Shown here in pieces: positions 34,056 to 46,500 of a stretch of DNA of 64,000 nucleotides (positions are counted from its first letter, which is position 1; the number at the start of each line of letters is the position of its first letter). A program made the position numbers and the translations under genes. The stretch is from the NCBI GenBank assembly GCA_036365455.1, contig JAWQUS010000008.1, positions 20,691,501 to 20,755,500 on the forward strand, in the 5' to 3' direction. Source of the DNA: Macrosoma leucophasiata. Taxonomy: Eukaryota > Arthropoda > Insecta > Lepidoptera > Hedylidae. The notes beneath the pieces are model-generated. The model had not been told where the DNA came from. It worked only from the letters and a program-made list of their open reading frames with translations, and did no database searches.

Positions 34056-34967
34056 TTATACCTTAATCGCGAAGAAAATGTGAAATTTTATTTATATGAT
34101 TTTAATTCACTATGACCTATCTGTTTTTATTTTATATTAGTCGCTGTATCTATTTTTAAATTTTTAATGACTTCACTTATGTAATAAAAACATTTTCTTT
34201 ATTTTTTTCTCGTATTATAATAATAAGAAAATATGTTAACAATATAGTCCCATTTCCTCAGCAGTTCATAAAACTTTGCCATATTTCGATATAAACGAAG
34301 TTTGTTAATCATCCCTATGATTTTGAAATATTATTATTTATAGAATTAGAACGCAACGTCCCACTTCGTCTGCCTTCAGGCAGTTGACAGAACGAATTGT
34401 ATGCAATAAATTGAACATTCTCAGTCTATAGGAAGGCTGATTGGGATTGGTCTGTGACCTAACAGGACTGAGCACTATGAAAAAAGCTATTAACAAAAAT
34501 TAACTTTAAACTTATTATTATAAGGTTAACTTTTGGATAAACGATCTAAGAGGGCCAAAACGAGCCGCGAGAGATAGCTAGAACAGAGGCCGTTTGTCCC
34601 TTTATCAGACTTGCCATACTTCAAAAATCATGAACATAGTAGGAAAATTAGGAACTGCATTAATTAAAGTGCGAGTGAAATATTTAAATACAAAACGAAT
34701 TTCGTATGTTTTAAAGAAAGTTATTATAAAGTAATCATTGTTATTTTTTTTTTAATTTACTGTGGTTAAGCAAATGTAAAGCGATGAAATGTAAAATTGT
34801 CTAGATTTTTTTTGTTCTGTTGATTTATTGTTCTGGTATCCCTCATTCATAAAACCACCACAGCGTAATGGCCGACATATAAACCTAAACAAACATAACC
34901 TATGTTGCATTGTGGAAACGAAGAAGCATCAAATTTTCAACTGTTTGATACATGTTTGATATCAAAA
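34056..34967. other. intergenic stretch
   Basis: AT-rich, with no gene recognised. Confidence 0.35.
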
Positions 34968-35057
34968 ATGGTAAAGAAATGTTGTGTTTAAACTTGTGCA
35001 AGTGAATCGTACAGTGGTTGCGGTATTTCATTTCACATAAGTCAATCATTGTTTATT
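34968..35057 (+). pseudogene. THAP-domain remnant with in-frame stop
   Basis: Reads MVKKCCV, a stop codon, TCASESYSGCGISFHIS. The CC-x3-C spacing and the GISFH motif match the start of a THAP zinc finger (P-element-type transposases and THAP proteins). The stop at 34,989-34,991 and the loss of similarity after ISFH show it is broken. Confidence 0.45.
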
Positions 35058-35607
35058 TACATTTTTGCTGACTAAAGTGACCTCACTTTATGAAAGGAGA
35101 TCCGCCACTTTGTATGGGGCATTGGTACATAATTGTACAACAATAAAACTTTTATGACTTCAAACATTAGTTCATATACTACTATTTAAAACTTATTTGA
35201 CTTCGTTGACGAATTGGGTTCGTGAGATATAGCAATTTAAAAAATGTATGAATTAAGTCGTTTTTCCGCCATATTTTTTTTATTTTCGTACTGATATGCG
35301 CTAATTTAAAAATGACGGTTTCTATATTGCTAGAAGAATGTGACTTTTACAATAAATAATCACACTTGTATCCACAAATACATATGAATGCTTTTAAATA
35401 GCATTTCACTATACACCGATCACTTTTTTGGCAAACTTCAGACTACTTTTGCAGATTATAATAAATTGTTTACAGAAAAACTAACAAACACAAGATCAAC
35501 TGACTTGAACAGAAACCTCTAACACTACCTACGTAATCCAAATCGTAAGAGCACTCGAAATCCGTTTTAACAAGCACAAAAACAAGCCAGTACTACTGGC
35601 CCAGTAG

Positions 35608-36131
35608 TCAAAACACAGAGAAGCTGACTGACTGTTTATTCATCATCCCTCCCTCCGCGCGTGAAGCGCAACAAAAGGGGGGGGATGGTTCGGGGGTCGA
35701 GGAATGTCCTCCATCCCCGGGCTTATCTGCCCCCGAGACGTCGGGGGCGTGGTCCTTAACTGGAGATGCTGGCACGCAGAGGAACTCGCTGAAGGAGGCT
35801 TCATACACTTCATACATTTTTTTTTTTTTAAATATATTCTTTTCTCTCCCTCAGCTATTCCTCCGCGCGCCGCTTACAAAAGGTTGAATATGTTGACGTT
35901 GGCGATGGTAAGGGGCCACACGACCACGTCGTCACCTTGGCCTAAGCCTGACGGCGCAGCCGCGGTCCCGGGCGACGTCTCAAGTCCTCGACCGGGAGTC
36001 GAACCCGGTCGGTGGGCGGGGCTCGAACCCTCCCAATAATCTGCGGGTGGATGGGGCCAGACAGGCAGAGAAGCCACAGAACGCCAACAATATCCAACGA
36101 GCAGAAGCAAATGAATGACGTCAAACGTCAA
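35608..36131 (-). repeat. GC-rich segment, probably LINE-derived
   Basis: Two GC-rich blocks (35,640-35,800 and 35,870-36,065) separated by a T-rich tract. Minus-strand frames read CVPASPVKDHAPDVSGADKP and LPVWPHPPADYWEGSSPAHR. The composition differs sharply from the surroundings. Phrases like these occur in lepidopteran retroelement proteins, but I cannot name the family. Confidence 0.35.
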
Positions 36132-37462
36132 TCTTCATCAGTGACATATCAAAGCGTCACCCTTGTGTCAACATAGGCGGCTGTCACAAAATATCGATGT
36201 TTAAGAATATCGATTCATTGATCGAATGGGTCACTTAGGCTTTTGTGTTGATTTATTTTAAAACTCAAATGAATGTATTTCAATAAGTCTTTATCTGATT
36301 GTTGGCACCTTTTAAAGAAATCTAACGTATACTTTCACTTATTTTTCTATTTATAATGTAACCGATTTTTTTTTAATATGATTAATCGATTTTTTCTGAT
36401 ACCATAATTATATCCTACGCCATTACATTTCGTTAAGTTCCTTTCTACGCCATCATAAATATCAAAAATACAGATTTTTTCAAAAACTGTTTTAAATACT
36501 TTTCCGGTCGGTGACAGTATAACATTATACTGAAAAATTTACAGCTCTATGCGCACAAATTTTATGTAAAGTGTTTGTTCATGTACAATCTATGTACCAT
36601 TTTGGCTGATCTCCTTTATGGTATTTTTGTTTTAAAAGTCTCTGATATAATCTTTTTTAAATGGTGCTCGATAGTTATTTAGGTGATGTTATGTAGGTAG
36701 AATCATCGATTTATACTGTGATATAATCAATTTTCCCCAAGAACAAGAATGCTTTCAGAGAATGTGAAGTTTAGAGAAGTATAGTCAGTTAATATTCAAT
36801 AATCATTTTATCACGTGGGATTTTATAAATCGCTTGAGAAGCGTTCAGTTGCAAAATAATACTATAGAGAAAAAAAACTTAGGTGAATAACAATAGATAA
36901 ACTTTGTCAATTTAAATCTTTATCTATTAAAAAATAAATGGCATATAAATGTTAGTTGTAGGTAAATAGTTAATAATAAATGTTTTTTCAAGTGTGTGTT
37001 TTCCTGTTTACTTTTATTTCATAATAACGAATACCCCCATCTATAGTCTCAAATGGTGCAGAAAATTAATTGTGTTGAAAAAAAACCTAACATAAATAAA
37101 ATTGTGATTCTCATTATTTAAAGACTCCAGAATTTCTGCTTATGCCAACAACCTTACAACTAAGTACTAATACACATAAACATATGCAAAGACAAGGTGC
37201 TTTTTTTTTCGAAGAATTTATATTTATTTAGAGCCTCTACAAGAGTCGATGCTGTGTCGAAGCGTTAGCAGACAAATTGCTGCTTCTTTTTTAAATCAAT
37301 TAAATCATAACGGGTAAAGAAGAAGGCTTCACCATTTTGTAATTCTGATTCATTGTTAGGTAGCGTGTCAAAGTCTCGACGCTGTAGACACAGTACACAC
37401 TGACTATGCCGGCACGCCGCCTTTAATAGTGAGACTGAGCAAGCGACGCGCCCTCCCCGCTT
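36132..37462. other. intergenic stretch
   Basis: AT-rich. Around 36,575-36,635 it holds an inverted, diverged match to 35,088-35,140 (AAGGAGATC-GCCA ... GGTACATA). Confidence 0.35.
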
Positions 37463-37464
37463 TA

Positions 37465-37603
37465 GGCTGCGGCCTGGAATCTTGCGGGCAGCGGCGTGGG
37501 AGCGGCGAGATTTTACTTGAACGCGCCGCTTTGTTCCAGAACGGGTCCATTTAAATGTGCGCATGGGACCTCGCCGCTGGCCGCAAGATTCCAGGCCACA
37601 GCC
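37465..37603. mobile_element. GC-rich MITE with TA target duplication
   Basis: Begins GGCTGCGGCCTGGAATCTTG and ends with the inverted CAAGATTCCAGGCCACAGCC. TIRs are about 37 bp, flanked by TA on both sides (37,463-37,464 and 37,604-37,605), as for Tc1/mariner-type integration. Confidence 0.8.
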
Positions 37604-38177
37604 TAATATAGCGATAAAATTCTGATGCAGCTCAGTTTAGGTCATATCTGGATTACGTAATCGAGTATAATCGCCGTCAGTTAAACATTTCAATTTGTAG
37701 TCTCTATAATAATCTATAAAATAATATATATAAAATAAATTTAATAAAATAATCATAAATATTTTTGCCTTGCTAATAAAAAAAGACAAACAGCCTCGGT
37801 TCTGTCTATCTCACTCGGCTCGGATTTTTGATGCGAGTGCTCAGTCCTGTTAGGTATAATAAGTCCAAGCATTATTGTTACATACTCTGTGACAAGATGT
37901 GTCAAATTGATACGGATACGTCAATGTCAAAGTATAAAACTAGAAAGTAGGGTTGGTGATCCGAGACCTGAGATCGATTAATCGGAAAAGCGATCTTTAG
38001 CATCCAAAAAATCGATTCTTATTTAAATGATTATAATAATTTATTTAAATCGATCCACAGTACTGGATTGATCTAGTAAATCGATACTATACCCTGGAAA
38101 ATCGAAGATCGATCTTATTGGTTAAATCACAAAGTTACATAGAAAACATACAGATCATAAGATTTAACGTTTAAACG

Positions 38178-38972
38178 TGAGTATATGAAGCATTATACCA
38201 GCAAGCTCGATATTTGGGTACCTCACGAGCTCACTGAAAGAAACCTAATGAACCGTGTACTCATTTGTGATTCTTTATTACGACGTAATGAAACCGAATC
38301 ATTTTTGAAGAAGCTGATAACTGGTGATGAAAAGTGGATCACGTACGACAAGAACGTGCGAAAAAGGTCGTGGTCAAAGGCCGGTCAGGCTTCACAGACT
38401 GTGGCGAAACCCGGGTTAACTCGCAATAAGGTGATGTTGTGTGTGTGGTGGGATTGGAAGGGCATTATTCATTATGAGCTATTACCACCAGGCAGGACTA
38501 TCGATTCTGAACTCTACTGCGAACAACTGATGAGATTAAAGCAAGAAGTTGAGAGAAAGCGGCCGGAATTGATCAACAGAAGGGGTGTGGTGTTTCATCA
38601 TGATAACGCTAGACCTCACACATCTATAGCCACTCAGCAAAAATTAAGAGAGTTTGGCTGGGAGGTGTTAATGCATCCGCCGTATAGTCCTGACCTTGCA
38701 CCTTCAGATTTCCACCTGTTTCGGTCTCTTCAGAATTCTTTATGCAATGTTAGGTTAACATCACGAGAGGACTGCCATTTCCACTTGTCGCGGTATTTTG
38801 ATGAGAAGTCCCAAAATTTTAATAGCAATGGGATCATGTCCCTACTTACAAGATGGCAAAAGGTTATTGAACAAAATGGTACATACATACTTAAGTTAAA
38901 TTTAAATAAACTATATTAAAAAATGTTTTGAATTATCTTATAAAATGCGAAGAAACTTTTTCCCCAAACCTT
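38178..38972 (+). mobile_element. mariner element, 5'-truncated
   Basis: Contains the C-terminal two thirds of a mariner transposase and a 3' terminal repeat at 38,944-38,970 (GCGAAGAAACTTTTTCCCCA ... CCT) followed by TA. No matching 5' TIR or N-terminal DNA-binding region is found; sequence left of about 38,178 is an ATCGAT-rich tract unrelated to mariner. Confidence 0.85.
38185..38919 (+). CDS. mariner transposase catalytic domain (truncated, uninterrupted)
   Basis: A 244-codon open frame against roughly 350 in a complete mariner transposase. It begins near the linker (LDIWVPHELTERNLMNR) and contains the first catalytic Asp in LITGDEKW, the second in HHDNARPHTS and the third in YSPDLAPSDFH, with 34 residues between the second and third (DD34D). 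It ends at a stop just before the 3' TIR. The helix-turn-helix N-terminal third is missing, so it is not expected to bind its ends and is best regarded as a remnant. The unbroken frame suggests recent truncation. Confidence 0.88.
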   Translation: MKHYTSKLDIWVPHELTERNLMNRVLICDSLLRRNETESFLKKLITGDEKWITYDKNVRKRSWSKAGQASQTVAKPGLTRNKVMLCVWWDWKGIIHYELLPPGRTIDSELYCEQLMRLKQEVERKRPELINRRGVVFHHDNARPHTSIATQQKLREFGWEVLMHPPYSPDLAPSDFHLFRSLQNSLCNVRLTSREDCHFHLSRYFDEKSQNFNSNGIMSLLTRWQKVIEQNGTYILKLNLNKLY

Positions 38973-39839
38973 ATTTTTTTTAATTTTTTTTTTGTTATTA
39001 TGGCATCGCTATTACGCATATTGCCAGTGTCAAGTAAAACGATATTTCATATTTATATAAGCAGCGTAAAAGTTAGTATAATATAGTCATCAAGTATAAT
39101 ATGTAAGTATCAAGTATATAAGTTATCAAGTATAATATGTCAGTCAAGTGAGTTACAATCAAGTTATTCGAGTAAAGCGATGGCTACTTTACCAGAACAT
39201 TTACAATGAAGTTTTGGAGGCAACCTGAAAGGTCGTGTTTTCGCACTATTATTCTATTTCACTATACACGGGCACTGTAATAAACCTATATCAAATAAAA
39301 TGCCATCAATTTTATTCAATATAACTTAAAAATACACCAAGAAAATGAAATAAAATAAGAGCACCATATGCCCCTTTTAAGGTTCCCGCCAAAACTCCAA
39401 ACCTTATTTTATGATACTGTACCGAACACTGGTACTGATATTTTTAAAATAAAAGATCAACAGCCCTACATTGAGTTTGACAAACTGACAACGACAAGAC
39501 AGTCACATGTCACATCTACAATTTTTTTTAAAGGGTCACGGCACAAGCCTATAGTTCCTATAGTTATTATTCCGCCGTATGTGTGACGTCATATGGCGCA
39601 TACGTCTTTTTAGAATACACTAACTTTCAAAGTAGAAATTATGAATGAAAATTACAAAATTTCGAAAAATGGTTAAACACGGGTGCCCTAGTTTTGGATT
39701 AACTTTTGAATAATGTAGTAAAACATGTAGGTTAAAAATATGAAATGTTGTCAATTCCAAGAAGCTTGAAGGTTTAGATGGAGACCACACTAGCCATAGT
39801 TGTTGGTCTGTGGCCATACCTATTTGAAGCATAGCTATT

Positions 39840-39985
39840 GTACTCTGAATGACCTGAGGCCAAGAAGTTTGAACTTCTTTGAGAGAGCAATAGAGAGAGC
39901 TATGCTTGGAGTTTCTCTGCGAGATCAAATCAGAAATGAGGAGATCCGCATGAACCAAAGTACGGAGAAGCACTAGTTGTGCTAA
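39840..39985 (+). pseudogene. LINE RT C-terminal fragment
   Basis: Reads AIERAMLGVSLRDQIRNEEI then loses frame and stops (TAG near 39,973). The AMLGVSLRD-IRNEEIR phrase is typical of RTE-type LINE C-termini. Confidence 0.65.
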
Positions 39986-40493
39986 ATATGCTCCGTTTAA
40001 GTTTAATTAAACTTCTTAGATACCTAATTATAACAAAATCGTCAACTCACATTAATTTTCCAGGTCGTCCCGCCGGCTGTGTAGCGTAAACATTGTATTC
40101 GTTATATTACTCTATGGTTTTTGTGAGAGCTGGCAATACTTTTTAATATTATCTGTAGTGATCGCCGTCGGCCATATTTGTCGATACAGGTTCCGTCATT
40201 AGATCGAGAAAATAAATATTTTTTCTATCAATTAGACAATAACAAATAGAGTGATTTTATGCTTTATTAGGAAAGTGATTTGTAGTAATTGGAATACTTA
40301 TAAATTGTAGTTTGTTTTAAATTAATTTGTGATGTGAAGCCACGCCTGCCGCTTGTCTGTTGATTTGATTGAAAAAAAAAAAGAACTCAATGCCAGTTGT
40401 ACGCTGCAGCAACTATTTCAGAAAAATACAGCTGAAACACACAATTATGTTTGTATCGTAGCTTTGATGAAGATTTTTTTGTATTAGTTCAAA

Positions 40494-40548
40494 ATGGAAG
40501 TGATTTTTATTTTATCTCTGTTTTCCGTGGGATTTGCATATGATAAAG
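40494..40548 (+). CDS. kon: kon exon 1: start and signal peptide
   Basis: AAAATGG context. MEVIFILSLFSVGFAYDK is a hydrophobic signal sequence. Donor |GTAAGG in phase 1. Confidence 0.85.
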
Positions 40549-43500
40549 GTAAGGAACTGCAAGATGTTCGAAATTTATTTTATGTTACTAACAACCCAAT
40601 ATTAGGCTTACATAAAGTCTGTTTTTTTTTCGCTACGGACTAAATTGACACATGCAAATGTCAATTTCCAAAATAATGATACCAGCTCTGTAGTATTAGT
40701 GTTGTACGATACCGGTTTTATGAATCGTTACTTTTTACTTTACCACATAATTTTATTATATTTGACACAAGACAAATCTTTTAAAAATTATGGTTACTAT
40801 GGAGTATCACAGATTTAATTTAATCCTTCAAGGATCGTACGGCTACCTGCGGCGAGACACAATTGAATTTCAATTGTCATATTTTTCTCGTGTCTGGAGA
40901 GATTAAATTACTTATTGAACTAAGTAAACACGACAATTATTTATTTGTTGTTGAAGAATACGCATATATATATATAACTACTCAAGAAATAGGTACAAGC
41001 TGCAGAAATCAGAAAATAAAAATTATTACTGAAAAACGATACTAGATTGTAAATTACGTAAAGTTACGGTAGTGGCACATCACTATTAATGATGCCCAAA
41101 AACCTAGCCACACAGCTTATGTCAATTTAGTCTGTACTGAAAAAAAACAGACTGTAGAGTCATTACCTGCGACGCTACGACGTCAATATAATTATTATTT
41201 ATTCATATTCATTTTAGAATTTACTATGTTTTTCATGCAAGTACATATGTAAAACCATTTCTGATTATATCAGTAATACAAAATGTGTGAACAGGTCCAT
41301 AGCATAGGCAATTTTGATATTCTAACATTTTACATACATACTATTGCCATATGCCTTCCCTTTTATTGTTTCAATGTAGTTTTACCTCATTTCATAGTCT
41401 GCTCAAGACCATGGCAGCTGGAAAGCTACTGAAACTTCGGGTTTTATATTAATTTAAATAATCATTTTAGTCTAACGCGAGTAAAATCCGAACACTATTT
41501 TTTTTTAATCAATGTTCCTTAATATGCGTATAAGGAAAGTCAAAACAGAGTAGAGTGAGTGTAAGCCTATTTTATTTATTTATTTAATTACCTATCTGAC
41601 ATCAACACAAATACAATAACAGATGCTGTTGTGTGAGTAACATATTTATTCACTACTAGCTCAAATGGCAAACTTCATATTGCCTCTATTATTATTATCT
41701 TCTATGACCAAAATTTAACCAAATCGGTCCAGCCATTCTTGAGATTTTTGGTGAGCCTAACAAACAGCAATAAATATATATGTATAGATTAGTACCTAAT
41801 TAAAGTCAGATTGTTACTACATTTTTCATTTTCTTTGTGTCGCTACTTGTTACTCTTACACACCTCTATATAATTCATTGCTACATGGAAAATGTAGTAT
41901 TATTGCTACTGACAGTATGTGTGTATCAAGGTTGGGTTTCAGACACTTAAGCTACCTATATAACTATGTAACTGACTGTATAATAATAAATAATCTTTGT
42001 TTTAGCTTCGTTTTATGGAGCTAGCTATATTTCTTACCCTCTGCAAGAAGCAAAAGGAATGACTGATATGAGTTTTCGGTTCCGAACCCATCTTTCTGAT
42101 GCCCTCCTGTTGCTTGCTGCTGGTAAAACTGATTACTGCATGGTGAGTATCCCGCATTTAAAATATATTGTATGTTTTTTAGCACCTACAAAGTACAACA
42201 AAATATTATATACACTAGTTACTAATCTGGAAATATCTTATGTTTGAAATGTATTTTTGCTACTAAGCACACATTTATTTTATTTTCATCATTCAATAAA
42301 TAGGCCAAGGTAGAAATCGAAGAAGTTTTTACTCAAAAGGAATCCATATTACTAACAAAATAAAACAAATTAAAAAGAAATATGAAACTTTACAAAAAAT
42401 TATCAAGCAGCAATCAGTTGAAAAATGTTCACTGCTGGACAAAGCCTTCTTCAAAGACGCTTACAAGGGTGTTGTGCGTCATTAGCATCATTAGAGAAGA
42501 TTGTGTCGTAATCGCCATGGGGTAGGCAGAGAGTGTAGAGCACCAGCTATCCTAGTCCAGACACACTACCTGTGCTATCTACTTGCCGCTTAATGGTAGT
42601 GTTCATCAGTATTGTGTTTTGGCCTTAGGAGTGGCAATGCATCTTTATTGAAAACTCTGGTTTGATGTAAATGTTTATAGGGTACAGTATTACTTATCAC
42701 TTATCATCATCATTTTGTGAATTAAAGTTCTATTCTATATTTCTACTGTGGTAACTACCATAAATTAGTGATAATTCTGCCCAAATCTGATGGTTGAAGA
42801 GGCACAGTATTAACATTACAATGACCAGTGAGAAATGTAATGACCAGTGTGCAAGAAATTAAGTGGTTCTAGTTTTTATTCAGTTAGTTTTAGTTTTTAG
42901 TTTATTCAGTAGAAATAAAGTTATTATTATTAAAAAAAACTTATCTTGTTTGCACTTCAGGACATAAAAAAATGTAATCAAATGTATATCTCAAAATAAT
43001 ATAAATATATGTTCTTTTAGATTCGGCTGGAAAGCGGGCGTTTAAAGTTGCACATCAATTTGGGAGCTGGTGAAAGTGAATTGTCATCACCAAAAGGAAC
43101 ATATCTTAATGATACGCAGTGGCATCATGTCAGCATTATACGAAGAGAGGCCAATCTTACAATGAAGGTCTGTACCTACTGTTCTTATAACCCTTTTAAG
43201 GGTTCAGTAGTAACTAAGGAACCCGAGTTATAGTTTCGATCCCTTTAGTTTATTTTTCGTTTTCTATATAGTGTAAGATATCATTGGATGGGTCTTTCAA
43301 AAATATTAGGGATGTGTTAATATAATTTTTCGATTAAATTTACTGTTTGTGACTTATAAAGCTTTAACGTGCCGATTTTCATTAGTCGTGTTCCCCCCCC
43401 CTCCCCCCGACTACCAACTAAACGGTTGTTGTTAGAAGTTGAAACGTTACGGCAAAAGTAGGTACATATGAAATTATAAGGAAAACTATCACATCTAAGT

Positions 43501-46500
43501 TGGCTTTACAAGTATGCGAGTAATAGTCGACCAAATGTATTTTACTCGAAAATTTTGAACAACTCCATAGACAATATTTTTTTTATTACATTTTTCACAC
43601 TTATAAACTACGGAGCCCTACACTGCGCGTGGCCCGACACGCACTTGACCGGTTTTGCAAATCATGTATAACTTAATGCATACAACCTTATGAACAAAGT
43701 GTGATATGTTGAAGGTAGAAGACATATTTTACAATGTTACATAACTGCAAAAGAATGGCACAAACAAAACAATCTTTACGTAATGTTTTATTTCTGCATT
43801 TCTTTCATTACTCATTCAGCATTCTTAACAATAATATAGTTCAATCAATGTTGCTAATGTTGATAATTTGGATCACAAAGTGCAAAACAATGAGGTTGTA
43901 TTAAGTATTTTTGTAATTAAAATCAAATCGTTTTACCCATTAAATTCACCAAGTAAACAGACCCAATTACACATACAGTATATTGTATAGTCAATAATGA
44001 CTCACTCGTCACGGACGAGTGATGAAGTCGTTGACTCCTTGTCTTTATATTTATAGGTTGACGACAGCTCCGTGAAGAAGAGGTTGCCGGGCCGATTTTT
44101 CGAGCTGAACATACATTTTGGAGTGTTCCTCGGCGGTCAGGGAGATTTTTCAGAGCTGTTCCTTGGTCATATGGAGAATTTTCGAGGCTGTATGGAAGAT
44201 GTATGTTATTTTATGAGAGATTATAAATTACTTAGTTTTAAGGCACGTGGCTCACTTTACTAGTGACTCACGAGGCGACGTACATGATCATTAGATCGTA
44301 CATGGTGAGTATCCCGCATTAATTCGATCGGTTCGATTTCGACGCTTCCACCAAGCTCTCATTGTCATTCATCTATATGAATTTCTTTACAAGCTAGTCC
44401 GTCTTTAGATACCGTCTCGAGTCTTGATCATTTGAGGGATGGTTCTAAGGCTGCAATCTGAACGACAGTGAGAGGCGCGTAAAGGAAACGCGTTTCATAG
44501 CTGGCGTCGAAAACACGCTACGCTTTCCGCGCCGTCGCCCGCTCAAGTCCAGTTAGCGGCCCAACTTCTGAGTAATTTATCTCAAGCTATCTCTAAGATC
44601 AGTACATATTTCCCAATGCCGGATGCAATATATTATAATGACAAAAATAATGAAATCAATAATTAAGGCTGTATCTATTGCCACTTTCATGACAAAAGAA
44701 CAACTTTGAAATACGACTCGTACTACCCCGTTTTACTTGAATTCCGATATTACGTGGTTTTTATTTTATTACCGCGTGCATCGTGTTCTCTACTCCGCTC
44801 AGTCAGTGTTCGGTTTATGAGAACTTAGAATGTGTTCCGTTAGATTATGCAGACGTAAGACACATTAATGATTTACCTTTAATAATGTCATCCAAACGTC
44901 CAAAAAAATGAATAGTTGGAACTTAGTATTTATAACAAAATGGAACTCCGACTTACGCGTAATCGGCATAAATTACACATTTTGGTCCCACCTATTGCGT
45001 AAGCGCGGGGTATTACTGTACAATCAATCAATCAATCAATCAGAAATATCAGTTTCCAGCCATTTCCTACTACATTCGTGAATCTCGAGCATCTACTACT
45101 ACTACTTCTACTACAAAAACTGCGGTGCGCAAAGATGTGCTTTTAACTTATTTCAATTGTTGCCTAAAGTTTGCATAGCAATGTCTTTTATGAGAACATG
45201 ATTTTAAGACTATCAGTATTTAAAAAAGAAAATCAAAGCTAGTCATGGCTGAAATGATCGAAATCTCATTGATAGACCTATAGAGAGACTTCGTAGGTTT
45301 ACCTTAGTTCGTCGAGTGTGATTCATATTTTAAACATTTTGAAAAGAGAAAAATATGAATTGATTTCAATTGTTCATTCATCGCCGTCGGACTCTCGTGT
45401 ATTGACGGTTTAGTACGCAGTAAAGTAAATAAATTTGTGTAAGTAATTTGCTGTGGATAACACAAGTGGTGTGTGGATTCATTGGCTATTTCACGAGTTA
45501 ACATAGCAACAATGCGTCACATGATGTGCTCTCGTGACTAGACGTGGTCATTACCTAAACGTGTCGTGGATTTGAAAAATGAGTCTTATAAACTGCGTAG
45601 CTAGATTTACTTTTCGTCATTTCATTGCTAGTCGGGCATCATATTACGCCGTCACGGTTATGTAGGTACCTACTCGTGGAATGCTATTCTGAACAAAAAG
45701 GTATAAGTTAAATGCGATAAATGTCGAAAAGGTTAGACTTCATGAAAGTACTAATCGATTGTCGATAACATCATGTTAGCTGCAATCGGCAGTTCAGCAG
45801 AATTGTACGGCTTCGTAAATTCTCTTTATAAAAATGTTGAGTAAATAAATTGTCCTCATTAAGGGCGGATCTCATTCACAACTTAATATGCTTGCAGGTG
45901 TACTACAACGGTGTGAAAATAATAGAGAAAGCCCGCAGTCGTACCGGCTCAGTGCACGTGGAGGGTGTCACATGGAACTGCGCACCAGAGTTCGATGCCG
46001 ACGTCAACTCCGATATCAGTTTCGTGGACGAAGGCGCCTACCTGATACTGCCGAGGATCAACTCTAGAGCTGGTGGAAGGTAATGACGAAAAAAAGCCTA
46101 ATTTCTGTTATTAATCATGATTTTGGTGGTGAAAGAGGTATAAGTTGAATAAGGGTTAGGTGATCAACGCTACCATGTTCCGGTTAGATATTAAAAAATG
46201 ATCTCATGAAGCCAGGATGCAAAAGACTTTTCACAAGAGTGGCGATGCTTTTGTATTTAAAACCGACGGATATGATATAATACGGTAGAAACTTGAAGTC
46301 GAACCTCGAGATGTTGAAAACCTCCAAAGCTCCAAAAAATGTTTTGTTCTGTTCTTGGGACTGATTTGGATACTTGGCGATTCGGTTAATCGGCGTTCTA
46401 CTGTATTTTCTTATATGATAGTGGCTTCTAAATCTGCTGTAAACACTTGAAATACACTGAACAATTCCTGAAATTGAAAAAGTTCTTTAAAGTCATAACT

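Noticed and set aside
35704..36039. Plus-strand 111-codon ORF
   Set aside because: GC-rich low-complexity frame over a probable retroelement segment; no conserved motif.
38185..38919. Active complete mariner transposase
   Set aside because: The N-terminal DNA-binding third and the 5' TIR are absent.
39620..39973. 117-codon minus-strand ORF
   Set aside because: Shadow of a plus-strand LINE fragment (AMLGVSLRDQIRNEE).
40863..41045. Small ORF in kon intron 1
   Set aside because: Lies wholly inside TIR family B and has no coding likeness.
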